Shown: positions 51,146-61,133, numbered from the stretch's first letter. The stretch is 64,000 bases of DNA from Tetrapisispora phaffii CBS 4417 (GCF_000236905.1 NC_016521.1:310001-374000); one strand, 5' to 3'. Numbers and translations are program-made. Notes: generated from the letters alone by a model not told the origin.

Positions 51146-54100
51146 TCAAATATAGTACATAATATCATTGACACGCTTGTGCATATTAGGTAACAATTTT
51201 AGTTTTGGAATAGCTGGAGCATCAGCATCTGGGTTCTTATTCTTTGGTACTGAATTTTTAACAACTTCAAAGTTTGCCTTGAAGTAACAAGTAGCACGAG
51301 TACATAATAAATCAGCATAGTAAATTGGTGCTGGACATTTGATACTGGTAGTAGATCTACCGAATATGTAACATAAGTTGTGAGAAATTTCCTGCAAATC
51401 ATCAGATGTGTAGTTATTCTCATTGTAAACACACCAGTAGTGACATGGTACACCAGTACCTTTCAGTGCTTGTTGTGATTGTAAGAAGTAGTCGAAGTGC
51501 GCCACAGATGTAATACCACGATCAACAACTGTCCCTGGCATGACGTTACCCATACTTTGAACTGCAACAAGATCTCCCTTTTCATTCTTCGCATTCTCTT
51601 CTAATGGCATGAATCTAATCTGGTTTCTCTTCACTGTAACGACACATGTAATTGAAGGATTATACGAGTTGATACCAATTAAACTTTTACCGAATCTACG
51701 AGCACTCTCCTTCAACTTTCTAATTTCAATGTTAACCACTTGGTTTAATTGACCTTCAGAAACACCATCTCTGAAGTATAATATTTTAGTTGGCAACTTA
51801 CCTTTATTGTGTTCTTGATAAGCAATTAGTCTGTTCAAGAACATTTCATCTATATTCTTAATGATTTCCTCACCAGGTTCATCTTGTAACATATAATCAC
51901 CAGGGAACTGGGAAAATTTATCATCGATTGAACCAACCATTGCAGCGATTGAATTTTGATCTTTTTCTGGATAATGGGTGACATCAGCACCTAAAATTAG
52001 GACAGGCAAATTAGTAGCAGTATCAGTTAATTTCTCGTTACACTTCTCTGATAAAAGTTGATTTGAACCTAATAATTTTAAGTTCATCTTCAATGCTAAA
52101 TTAGCATTCAATTGAGGGGATTTCTTCAAAAAATTTCTCAATTGACAGCATGAATTGAGAACACCAAATTTTAGATCTGATAGATACTTCAACCTATTGT
52201 AAAGAATAGCATCATCGTTATTATTTAAAAGGTACAGGATATAAGTATCAGGAGGATAACTTTTTAGCATCTCAACCAAATTTTTTTCACCAGATGATAT
52301 TTGCAAGCCACCAGGAGTTGCTCGGCCATTTTTAGAACCACGAGGAGCAAAAGGTTTTTTAGGAGCAGTGAAGTTATTAACCAGTCTTGGTTCACCATCC
52401 ATTTTAAAATTCATTCCAAGATCTGTAGTATGTTTTATGAATGCTTCTAACGAGCTCTTAATATCATCTTTCAAACTAACGGGAGGGACAGATGATGTAT
52501 TACTCACAAGAATGATTTTCATGTTAAATGGTCTATCTTCTGTAACAGATAATCCATGTGTACTTAGATTCCACATACCTTTCTGTACCTTTGCAGTTTC
52601 TGAATATGGTCGATCTTTGTAAGCTACAATCGAGTTTTTATATTGAACGACAGGAGCGTCAATAATCCTCGAAGGAACTTTTAAGAAAAAAAATGATGAG
52701 TTATTTGATGGTTTAGAGTCTGGATACAAACCATTTGCAATTCTTGGTAAAGCCAAATTAGATATTATATTGAATTTTTCATTTGGTCTCACTGCACCAT
52801 ATTCCATATATTCTTTGTTGTCCTTAATTAAACCCTTTACTTTTTGACCAGGCATAATCATACAACATTCAGCTGGAACTGTTATCGAATTACCTAAATT
52901 GACCAGTTGAAGATCTGGATATTTCAAATTAATGTTGTATTTTTCCTTGAAGTAAGTTGTAGTACTGATGTTATCAGGAAATGACCTATCTTTAGATTTT
53001 ATTTTCATTGAAGTTGCAGTTTCACGAGTGAATCCAATAACCTCCTTTGATTTAATTTTACAGGGAGGTTTTGGTGTTCCATCAGGATTAACACTATAAT
53101 TGATATATGGTCTGTGAACCTTCATACCTTTTAATTGTGCATTCAATGTTTTGTTCATTTTAATGAAGTTATTTAAATCTCTTGCTGAAGGTAACACATT
53201 AGATTTTTGTGAAGTAGTAAATTTTTTATATTTTGAGTTTTCGTATTGGTAACATTCAATTATAAAATCTAATAATGAGAATTGATTATTCTCTTTTTGA
53301 TTAAATCTTTTGTCGCCAGGTAAATATTTCGTATGTTTAACAAAAGCACCGATGGTATTTATAACATTCAAAGCAACAGCGGAATAAATATAACGTAGTG
53401 ATATTGTGAAACCGTGCATCAAGTAACCACCGGCTAAGAATGGCATTGGTTTAGCAGCTTCATTAAATACAAAAAATTTGTTACCGTTAACTTGGAAAAT
53501 TGTTTCATCACTACTTCGCAATTTTACGCCAAGCAAGTGTAATAAACTGGCTTTATCAACGTTAGAAAACTTTTCTTCTTGAAAACTAGGGTCTTGTTCA
53601 ACAGTAGATGAATAAATACCCTTTAAACTGATTTTTGATGTAAATTTCAAAATAATTTGAGAAGCAAGATCAAGAGGCTCGGCATCAGATGGACGAGAAA
53701 CAAGTTTCTTTTCAGGAATAACTTTGTCTTGTTTATCATCAGCCTTTTTCTTTTGCTTTGCGCTAACATCCCAACAACCATCAAATAAAGTGAATTCTTC
53801 TAAAGGAGTCAATGAATATATAGTATCTTCACCATTGAAACTTATATTTTTTTTATATTTTAATAAAGTTTCATCTTCATCGAATAACGATTCAATTAAG
53901 TCATATTTCTTAGGCTTTGATAAAGGTACTAGAACAGGAATATTAGGAGGGCTAGACTTCTTTAGATTTCTGCCACCTTTATTAAACTTATCAAATTTTG
54001 GTTCAGCAGGCTTTTGAATAAAATCGATATGATATGTGTAGATAAAAGCTTGCTTCCACCAAACATCAATAGGAGTCTTTAATTTTTCAGTTTTAGCATC

Positions 54101-54658
54101 AACAACTGTATCGTTACCTAAAGATAGTAACATTTGGTTTGTCAAGACGTCAACCTTTGTACCTTTAGTACCATAGTCTTCTCTGCCCTGTATTTGATAA
54201 GGATTAGAAGAAACCTCGGCAGGCTCGACTACTTCCTTTGGAGTTAGATCAAATGTTGGAATTCCATTCTTCGTGGATGGTATCAAATGTTTATCATCTT
54301 GTTTTTTGTCTGTTTTGGTATTGAATTTTGATTTTGGTTCTTTCTTTGTATCAGGCTTTTGGGTTTGTTCCAGTTTAGATTTAGATTTGATATTCTGGGC
54401 TGTCTCTTTTCCAGACTCAGAATTAAAAGGTATCGCTTTCTTTTCATTGGCATTTAACTTGGGACCTTTCTTAGTTTTAGGAGCTGGACTGCCCTCTTTT
54501 TTAGTTTTTGGAGCCGCGCGAGACTCTTTCTTTGAACCAGATTCTGGTCTTGTTTCCTTCTTTGGTTTTAAAGCTGGCACTTGGTTTCTTTCAGGTTTAA
54601 CCTTTCCGTTTAAGTTACTCAGGTCATCACCAGAGCTAACGTCTTGTAACGAGCTCAT
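51146..54658 (-). CDS. AGO1: Budding-yeast Argonaute with intact slicer tetrad
   Basis: 1170 residues. Argonaute loads siRNAs made by budding-yeast Dicer and cleaves complementary RNA, mainly retrotransposon and inverted-repeat transcripts; S. cerevisiae has lost it. Residues 1-130 are a Lys/Glu/Pro-rich disordered leader with repeated KKE units. The N, L1, PAZ (about 560-660, VPAECCMIMPGQKVKGLI), L2, MID (about 745-880, ending LNANLALKMNLKLLGSNQLLS) and PIWI (about 885-1165) regions follow. Catalytic residues visible are D892 (ILGADVTHYP), E931 (EEIIKN), D964 (YFRDGVSEGQ) and D1116 (YYADLLCTRA). D892-E931 and E931-D964 spacings are 39 and 33, the same as recalled for Kluyveromyces polysporus Argonaute (974/1013/1046). 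The gene lies between FPR3 and RPL6; no Dicer gene is in the window. Expression promoter is unknown. Confidence 0.97.
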   Translation of the reverse strand: MSSLQDVSSGDDLSNLNGKVKPERNQVPALKPKKETRPESGSKKESRAAPKTKKEGSPAPKTKKGPKLNANEKKAIPFNSESGKETAQNIKSKSKLEQTQKPDTKKEPKSKFNTKTDKKQDDKHLIPSTKNGIPTFDLTPKEVVEPAEVSSNPYQIQGREDYGTKGTKVDVLTNQMLLSLGNDTVVDAKTEKLKTPIDVWWKQAFIYTYHIDFIQKPAEPKFDKFNKGGRNLKKSSPPNIPVLVPLSKPKKYDLIESLFDEDETLLKYKKNISFNGEDTIYSLTPLEEFTLFDGCWDVSAKQKKKADDKQDKVIPEKKLVSRPSDAEPLDLASQIILKFTSKISLKGIYSSTVEQDPSFQEEKFSNVDKASLLHLLGVKLRSSDETIFQVNGNKFFVFNEAAKPMPFLAGGYLMHGFTISLRYIYSAVALNVINTIGAFVKHTKYLPGDKRFNQKENNQFSLLDFIIECYQYENSKYKKFTTSQKSNVLPSARDLNNFIKMNKTLNAQLKGMKVHRPYINYSVNPDGTPKPPCKIKSKEVIGFTRETATSMKIKSKDRSFPDNISTTTYFKEKYNINLKYPDLQLVNLGNSITVPAECCMIMPGQKVKGLIKDNKEYMEYGAVRPNEKFNIISNLALPRIANGLYPDSKPSNNSSFFFLKVPSRIIDAPVVQYKNSIVAYKDRPYSETAKVQKGMWNLSTHGLSVTEDRPFNMKIILVSNTSSVPPVSLKDDIKSSLEAFIKHTTDLGMNFKMDGEPRLVNNFTAPKKPFAPRGSKNGRATPGGLQISSGEKNLVEMLKSYPPDTYILYLLNNNDDAILYNRLKYLSDLKFGVLNSCCQLRNFLKKSPQLNANLALKMNLKLLGSNQLLSEKCNEKLTDTATNLPVLILGADVTHYPEKDQNSIAAMVGSIDDKFSQFPGDYMLQDEPGEEIIKNIDEMFLNRLIAYQEHNKGKLPTKILYFRDGVSEGQLNQVVNIEIRKLKESARRFGKSLIGINSYNPSITCVVTVKRNQIRFMPLEENAKNEKGDLVAVQSMGNVMPGTVVDRGITSVAHFDYFLQSQQALKGTGVPCHYWCVYNENNYTSDDLQEISHNLCYIFGRSTTSIKCPAPIYYADLLCTRATCYFKANFEVVKNSVPKNKNPDADAPAIPKLKLLPNMHKRVNDIMYYI

Positions 54659-55603
54659 ATTTGGTTCGTTTATGTAAATTTAGAGTATAACCACTGTTCT
54701 TTTTAGACAGCAGATTACCTAGTTTCACAATATCCAATCAATCAAATACACCTATTCAAAAAACAATGCAAATATCAAACGAAGTGGGCACTTTTATATC
54801 AAATATTATTAATTAAATTTCCTTTACTCATTTATATTATCAAACGAATAGCAATATTATCTATTTCTATCAATTAGTGCTTTTAAGTTTCTTGTGTGCA
54901 GTCAGGGGGGAGATCCCGTTAAATAGTCTCTAATGAAAATCTTTTCATTTACCACAAAAGCATCATGTGTCTGTTCTCTTCCTTTCAAATTTTCAATGCG
55001 CAGGACTGCAAATACGCTGTATAATCAAGTGTTTCATATAATTTACAATGAAGACATGTGTGTTTGATTTACATAAGATAAATCCAATCAAATAACTTAT
55101 ATGTATATATGGTGTAATTGGTTTGATCAAGATGGTTGCTAGATCGTACATAGTCAACCTTCCAGAGTGTTCATAGGCTGACATATCTTACGAAGTCTGC
55201 AGTCTGTGGCGTACCAAGACATTGGGTGGGATGTGTGAGATCAAGTTAGATAAATAATTTACTTATCTTTGTATGCTATCTCGAGAGAAATCTAAAGCAC
55301 GAGATAGAGCAATCTATATAAGAATAGCATTTATTTAGTGAGATGTAACCCTACTTGCAGTGTGTAATATAAAGATTACATATTGTCCCTGTTAGTGGAT
55401 GCACCTTATCTTGCATTTTCGAAAACCGATTGAATTAAAGTTGTTTATTTAAATACATATAGGTATATTCTCTTTAATATTTTAATTTATGTATTCTTTG
55501 TAACTGATAATTATGGTATATAAAATAAAGAATTAAGTAAAAAAAGGATATAAAATGATTATCCGATTACTCTTATTTCTCGTTTACAGTTTTATCAATT
55601 TAT
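54659..55603. promoter_or_regulatory. AGO1 upstream region
   Basis: 945 bp between the AGO1 start and the RPL6 3' end. Mostly AT-rich, with a G-rich spot at 54906-54911. I see no ORF, RNA gene or known site that would suggest how AGO1 is regulated. Confidence 0.35.
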
Positions 55604-56825
55604 TTAGAATTTTAATAAGTGTGGTTTGTCACCGTTCTTTAGAGAGAAAGAAGCAGCTAAGTATTGTTTCAACATTGGGGTCTTCTTGATTTCGGCTAAT
55701 AAAGACTTGTCAACGTTCTTTTGGTCTTCAACACGTTCAGCCTTTAATTCCTTGACTTGTTTTTCTGGGAACATGTTAGCTTCTTGCTTTTGCTTCTTGG
55801 TTAATTTTTCCTTGGCGAAGTATTCAGCATTGAACTTTTCAACATTAACACCTTCGACAGAGATCTTGGTGGAAGTAGCAATGACGAAACGAGCGTTGAC
55901 TCTTCTTAATGGGACACCGTTGACCTTGAATGGACCAGAAACTAATAAGGTGTTGTCTTCCATGTGCTTTAAGTAAACAACTCTCTTACCTCTGAAACGG
56001 CCGGCTAATAAAATTAAGACGGTACCTGGAACTAAGGAAGCTCTTAACTTTTGTGGACGAGAAGCCTTTCTGGTCTTCTTTGGAGCAGCAACGTCTTCAG
56101 ATGGATACCACTTTGGGGCCTAAAGAATAAAAATGCATCAATTTAACAATAATAGCGATTATTAAGTTAAAACAGAATGTAAAACGTTAGTAAAATAAAT
56201 CCCTAAAATAAAATTGCTGAACGCTGGTCTTCTCTATAACTCTTAACTTGAAAGATAGTAAGACCATACAATGTGGTATGTAATTGAATTTGAATCCTTA
56301 TCGACTGGAAAAGTTGACTTATCGTGATTTTTAATCTTAAAAAAGAGACACCCAAAAATAGCCATTCTGTGATTTTTGGTGTATGCACTATATATGCAAT
56401 ATCATCTATCCCAGTATCTGCATTTTTCCGTTGTGTATGTTCTATATATGTCTAATTCCCAGTTAAATCCACCTGCAACTGCTACCACGAATAAACTTAT
56501 GTTTACTACCTAACTGTAAAAATACTATCACTGATGTTGTTTTATAATGCTTGTTAACTTCGAACAGTTAATTTCATACAGATACCGTGAATGAAAACAC
56601 ACACTCACACGCTCACTCACATTCACTGTTACAAGTTCGGATACCCTCTTATCTACAATTGGGCTGGATTCCACTATACGTATATTAATGCTGAATATTG
56701 GGTTGTTGATATCATCTCTATTCTAATAGCTCAAAATCTCAAACTCAAAGGATTCTTTCATCAAGAACAATTCCACGTCATTCTTATATTTCAAAACTAA
56801 TCAAACATACTTGTTGGGCACTCAT
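55604..56825 (-). CDS. RPL6: 60S ribosomal protein L6 (eL6), one intron
   Basis: Spliced gene: exon 1 at 56811-56825 (MSAQQ) and exon 2 at 55604-56119, giving 176 residues, the same length as S. cerevisiae Rpl6A/B. Exon 2 starts [25 protein letters not shown] and ends [12 protein letters not shown]. Splice signals are GTATGT at the 5' site (just below 56811), TACTAAC branch point at 56186-56192 and TTTAG at 56120. The 691-nt intron is fairly long. Preferred codon use indicates high expression. L6 is a structural protein of the large subunit. A divergent VMA6 follows 1 kb away, the same relation as RPL6B-VMA6 in S. cerevisiae; adjacency to FPR3 fits both RPL6A and RPL6B, so the copy is left unassigned. 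Confidence 0.97.
56120..56810 (-). other. RPL6 intron
   Basis: 691-nt intron, phase 0, after the fifth codon. 5' splice site GTATGT, branch point TACTAAC (56186-56192, on the minus strand), 3' splice site TAG. The branch-to-acceptor distance is about 67 nt. No intron-encoded snoRNA is evident. Confidence 0.93.
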
Positions 56826-57885
56826 TTTCGTTGATATATCTATACTGTCTTTGTATTGACGTAATAAAGCACAATAAGAAAGATGTTAAACAAGATATAG
56901 CATTATTTATAAACCTTTTTATTGAACGAATACATAACGTTCATTTTAGAAATGCTTACAGACAATAGTATTGCCGACCAGCATTACAAGACGAACAAGT
57001 TGTCAACATATTCATTCCAATTACAATACAGTGAGTATGTTATTATCACTTAGCTACGACAGAAGAGAATCATGAAACATTATGGCAATGGACAATTTTA
57101 CAAAACGATAGATGTGAAACTAATTTAGTTAGGTTCTTACAAAGGATATTGTTCAACGTCCAGTGAAGAGATGAGAGATTGAAAAGTTTCAACTCAATAC
57201 ATAGAGAGACAAACAAACAAACAAACGACAAAAGCAGCAGCAGTTTCTGGTACCGCTTGGCAGACTGGACAGAGAACTGACTTACAGTTTGGCAGAGAGA
57301 CTTCCACTCGCTAGAGAGAGAATGGAATTGGTAGCACAGACAGAGAGATCCAAAAACATGACGGTACCAGCACTGTTAACTTCTTTCCACACCTTACTAA
57401 ATTGGCGTTGTCTCTGCCTAATCTCCAGAAACGCAAAACGCAACCCGCCAGAACGATTACTTGCATGGTCAGAAGAACAGCCACGCATGCCCAACATACC
57501 ATTTACTTCAAAAAATGGCAGGATTTTGATAAACTTTGCATCCGCCCAAGTTTCGGTCACCATTTTTATAAAAAATAAAAAAGGATCGAGGGTGTATGGG
57601 TTCTAACCAAAACACACAGTCACTTGTAATTATTAACCCGGACTAACAACATCTTTAATATTTTTCAATTTTGTTGCAAAATTCAAATTTTAAGAATAAA
57701 GGAACATAGTTAAGTTTGAATAGTAATAGTAAATGAAATTTATAATATGCAACATAATAATTTATCAAGGGAATATACATACATATATATATATATAATA
57801 AGGTGGCTTATATTTTTGATTCGTAGTTGTTCTTTTCCCACTGAAAGACACATATTCATTGTTAGCGACAGTACCGTGTGGAAAT
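56826..57885. promoter_or_regulatory. Divergent RPL6 / VMA6 intergenic region with GC-rich segment
   Basis: 1.06 kb. The RPL6-proximal 400 bp are AT-rich. A 320-bp segment at 57240-57560 rises to about 45-50% G+C and has open frames on both strands. Just beyond it, on the minus strand, are a Rap1-type site AACCCATACACC (57591-57602) and TATAAAA (57564-57570), arranged as a promoter firing into the GC-rich segment. The TATA sequence also reads TATAAAAA on the plus strand and could serve VMA6, 310 bp away. See findings for the possible unannotated locus. Confidence 0.5.
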
Positions 57886-58923
57886 ATGGAAGGTGTTTAT
57901 TTTAATGTGGATAATGGTTTTATTGAAGGTGTAGTAAGAGGTTATAGAAATGGTTTGCTGACGAGTAATCAATATTTGAATTTAACACAATGTGATACTT
58001 TAGATGATTTTAAATTACAATTGTCTTCTACAGACTATGGAAATTTTCTTTCTTCAGTTGCAACTGAAGGTTTAACTACATCTATTATCCAGGAACTTGC
58101 GTCTCAAAAATTGTATCAAGAATTTAACTACATTAGAAACCAAACTAGACGGTTTAACAAAAAATTTATGGATTTCATTACTTATGGGTACATGATTGAT
58201 AATGTGACACTGATGATCACTGGGACAATCCACGATCGTGATAAAGCTGAGATTTTACAACGTTGCCATCCTTTAGGTTGGTTCGATACTTTACCAACTT
58301 TATCAGTTGCTACGGATCTGGAATCACTATATGAAACTGTCTTGGTTGATACTCCGATTGCTCCTTATTTCAGTAATTGTTTTGATAATGCTGAAGAGTT
58401 AGATGATTTAAACATTGAGATCATAAGAAATAAGTTGTACAAAGCTTATTTGAATGATTTTTACAACTTCATATCTTCCGAATTACCTGAACCTGCTAAG
58501 GAAGCCATGCAAGATTTGGTCGTGTTTGAAGCTGATAGAAGAAGTATTAACATTGCATTGAACTCATTACAAAGTGAAGATATCGCGCCAGATTTGAAAA
58601 GAGAGTTATTACCAGATTTAGGTAAACTATATCCAATAGCTACTGCACATTTAGCTGAAGCACAAGATTTCGAAACTGTAAGAGCTATTGTTGGTAGTGT
58701 TTACGAATATAAAGGTATTTTAGAATCAGGTAATCTAGAGGATCACTTTTACAAGTACGAAATGGAATTATGTAGGGATGCATTCACCCAACAATTCGCT
58801 GTAAGTACCATATGGGCATGGATGAAATCAAAGGAACAAGAAGTAAGAAATATCACATGGATCGCTGAATGTATCGCTCAGAACCAAAGAGAGAAAATTA
58901 ACAATTATATATCTGTGTATTAG
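57886..58923 (+). CDS. VMA6: V-ATPase V0 subunit d
   Basis: 345 residues from the ATG at 57886, identical in length to S. cerevisiae Vma6; nine upstream codons are open but lack an ATG. Subunit d caps the proteolipid ring of the V0 sector on the cytosolic side of the vacuole membrane and couples it to the central stalk. The start EGVYFNVDNGFIEGVVRGYRNGLL, YMIDNVTLMITGTIHDRDKAEILQRCHPLGWFDTLPTLSVAT and the C-terminal IWAWMKSKEQEVRNITWIAECIAQNQREKINNYISVY are strongly conserved family blocks. It is soluble, with no transmembrane segment. Confidence 0.97.
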   Translation: MEGVYFNVDNGFIEGVVRGYRNGLLTSNQYLNLTQCDTLDDFKLQLSSTDYGNFLSSVATEGLTTSIIQELASQKLYQEFNYIRNQTRRFNKKFMDFITYGYMIDNVTLMITGTIHDRDKAEILQRCHPLGWFDTLPTLSVATDLESLYETVLVDTPIAPYFSNCFDNAEELDDLNIEIIRNKLYKAYLNDFYNFISSELPEPAKEAMQDLVVFEADRRSINIALNSLQSEDIAPDLKRELLPDLGKLYPIATAHLAEAQDFETVRAIVGSVYEYKGILESGNLEDHFYKYEMELCRDAFTQQFAVSTIWAWMKSKEQEVRNITWIAECIAQNQREKINNYISVY

Positions 58924-59170
58924 TATTACATCTGTATTCTTGTACAATAATATAGGAACATAATAAAAGAAATGATCCTAGATGTTGCGAAATAATAGAC
59001 ATCACGTGGTTTGAAATACCAAGATGGAGTAATGATGAATACATATATAAAAGATGCGCGGCTGTTACCTCATCATTTCTGCATAGGTACTTCGTATATA
59101 AAACTAACGAGGTTACTCTATTCATATTTGATATAAGGAACCATAAAAGTACCATTGGATATAGATAATT

Positions 59171-59728
59171 ATGACTCAAGGGATCTCTGATAAAAAAACT
59201 GATGAAATTATCTCTCGTACCGACGAGGTCGAAATCAAATTCAGGCCCTCAGATTATTTGCGAATGCTTATCGGAATAATATTATTTACTTCTATCATCT
59301 CAAAATTATCTACAGGTAGATTTATAGTATATCCATTAAGCAATGGCACCACAAAGAATAATTTAGAAATATCAAGTTTCTGGTATGACAATTATCAGAA
59401 CGTTCCAATTGCGTTTAGTGAGAGCGATTTAAAACAATATAGTGGAGATAGTGTTTCTGAAAGAATTGTCCTAAGTATAAAGGGAAATGTATTTGATGTC
59501 ACAAGGGGAGCAAGATTTTATGGGAAATGGGGTCCGTATAAGAAATTTAGTGGCAAAGATTGCTCAAATGTCTTTGGTTATAACAGCTGGGATCTTTCAT
59601 CTTTATCAAAAGAGTGTAATTCAAACATCAGTGAACTCTCTACTGTTGAATTGGAGAGAATTGATAGTTGGTTGTCATTTTTTAAAAGAAAATACCCATA
59701 TATTGGGTATGTAAGGTATGACGATTGA
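59171..59728 (+). CDS. Membrane-anchored MAPR (Dap1-like) cytochrome b5-fold haem protein
   Basis: 185 residues. A transmembrane segment at about 30-46 (LRMLIGIILFTSIIS) anchors a MAPR domain at about 80-182, the fold of Dap1 and PGRMC1, which bind haem and support cytochrome P450 steps in sterol synthesis. Haem-ligand positions are kept: Y117 and Y123 in FYGKWGPYKKFSGKD (Y123 corresponds to the axial Tyr of PGRMC1) and K174-Y175 in RKYPYIG. The fit to Dap1 is good across RIVLSIKGNVFDVTRGARFYG, but an insertion and an N-terminal anchor differ. It sits between VMA6 and the sugar-kinase gene, not in the DAP1 context, so it is probably a second MAPR protein rather than DAP1 itself; absence of DAP1 elsewhere would change that. 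Confidence 0.8.
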   Translation: MTQGISDKKTDEIISRTDEVEIKFRPSDYLRMLIGIILFTSIISKLSTGRFIVYPLSNGTTKNNLEISSFWYDNYQNVPIAFSESDLKQYSGDSVSERIVLSIKGNVFDVTRGARFYGKWGPYKKFSGKDCSNVFGYNSWDLSSLSKECNSNISELSTVELERIDSWLSFFKRKYPYIGYVRYDD

Positions 59729-59864
59729 TTTTTGAATCCTATATATAATATTGTACATTGTGAATGCAATTTTTCCATTGAAGTGTCTATGTATCTATCT
59801 ACCTGGTTTATTATAACAGTATAATAAGACAGTAAATACTAGTTATAACGTACACAATTTTTTA

Positions 59865-61133
59865 CTAAATCCAGTGATGCCTGATGTTGGTACATGTTGC
59901 TATGGTTGCACCTTTTAAATTACTATCTTCTAAAAATATTAACTTAAATTTATGCCCCGATCGTATTTCAACCATGTTTCTGTATTCTTCAATATTAGCT
60001 AAAAAGGAGCCAACATAACCGATATTTACTGTGTCGGATTCCACAGTTGTGGAATTATTAGTTAACTCTAAAATTCCTTCTAGCATTGCCACCAAATATA
60101 TGGAAGCTCTTTCAAGATATAGTAGAGCCAATTCTCTACATACGTTTTTGAATTCAGAAGATGTTATATTTGAATTTCCATTTATAATAGCACCAAAAGT
60201 AGAGCCATCAAATTCTATTTCTTTAGAAATTGGAATATTATAGTACGTCAACAACCTTAGAAAAGATGATGGTATATATTTCCCTGATGTAATAAATTCC
60301 ATAGGCATATTTAAATTATCAAGCTCAAATCCTTTTTCAAATCGAGATAATTTTATAAAGTCTTTCCCCAAAAAGCCTGCTTCTGCATTTATTATCACTT
60401 TTTGGCTTGTTTCAATATCATAGTGTTGTGCTTTATATTCTGGTAACATAAAATTTGGTAATTCAAAACAACTATTAAGACCAGTGCCTAATATAAGCGC
60501 AATTTGGGATTTCAGACATGTGAATTTTCCAGTGATGTATACGGCGACAGAATCATTAATGATATCACATATTTGAAAGCGAGCATTAGTGAATGCAATG
60601 TTATTTGATTTATATTTATTAAACAATTTTTTTAAAATAGCATTAAGTGAGATATCCTTAAGTTCATCCATTAATTCAAACCCTTTACCCATTGAAACAA
60701 TTTTATTATTATCATCCAATGGGGAACTAAATGTTGTGGATATTAAAAATGTTAACTCATTACTGAAATCGCATTGTTCGTTTAATTGTTGGCATATCCA
60801 GAACACTAATTCTTCAAAAAACTTCCAGTCAACTATTTTAGATGTTATGTTCATTGAATTTTGGTATGCTATCTCAAAGTTTTTCTCATCTGAGTCGTAT
60901 TTCATAATAGCAATTTTCAAAGTTGTGCCTCCAAAATCAATAGATATGTATCTATTATTGCTATTAGGGGCTTTGATAGAACCATGCACCAATCTACTAG
61001 GCAGCATAGAATATTTACTATTTTGCAATCTCCATTCCAGTTCTGCCAAAAATTTAACCTTCAATTCTGCAGCATCATCCTTCGGTATAAACTTTTTTCT
61101 CACTTCGCCAACTATCCTAGAGTTAACCGTCAT
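59865..61133 (-). CDS. NGK1: Hexokinase-fold sugar kinase, YLR446W/NGK1 type
   Basis: 422 residues (S. cerevisiae YLR446W, 433). The ATP-binding signatures of the hexokinase/actin fold are present: phosphate-1 DFGGT at 66-70, phosphate-2 LGTGLN at 215-220 and adenosine motif GYVGSFLANI near the C-terminus. The catalytic aspartate is D194 (IINDSVAVYI). The glucose-binding block of classical hexokinases (FSFP...TKG) is altered to FSSPLDD...SMGKG. YLR446W was reported as an N-acetylglucosamine kinase; substrate specificity here is inferred only from orthology. Position beside VMA6 (YLR447C) supports the assignment. It is much more diverged than housekeeping neighbours. Confidence 0.82.
   Translation of the reverse strand: MTVNSRIVGEVRKKFIPKDDAAELKVKFLAELEWRLQNSKYSMLPSRLVHGSIKAPNSNNRYISIDFGGTTLKIAIMKYDSDEKNFEIAYQNSMNITSKIVDWKFFEELVFWICQQLNEQCDFSNELTFLISTTFSSPLDDNNKIVSMGKGFELMDELKDISLNAILKKLFNKYKSNNIAFTNARFQICDIINDSVAVYITGKFTCLKSQIALILGTGLNSCFELPNFMLPEYKAQHYDIETSQKVIINAEAGFLGKDFIKLSRFEKGFELDNLNMPMEFITSGKYIPSSFLRLLTYYNIPISKEIEFDGSTFGAIINGNSNITSSEFKNVCRELALLYLERASIYLVAMLEGILELTNNSTTVESDTVNIGYVGSFLANIEEYRNMVEIRSGHKFKLIFLEDSNLKGATIATCTNIRHHWI

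Noticed and set aside
57282..57563. 93-codon minus-strand ORF beginning at 57563
   Set aside because: The TATAAAA is directly adjacent to its ATG, so a transcript from that promoter would start inside or downstream of the first codons; two other frames are also open. Kept only as part of the locus finding.
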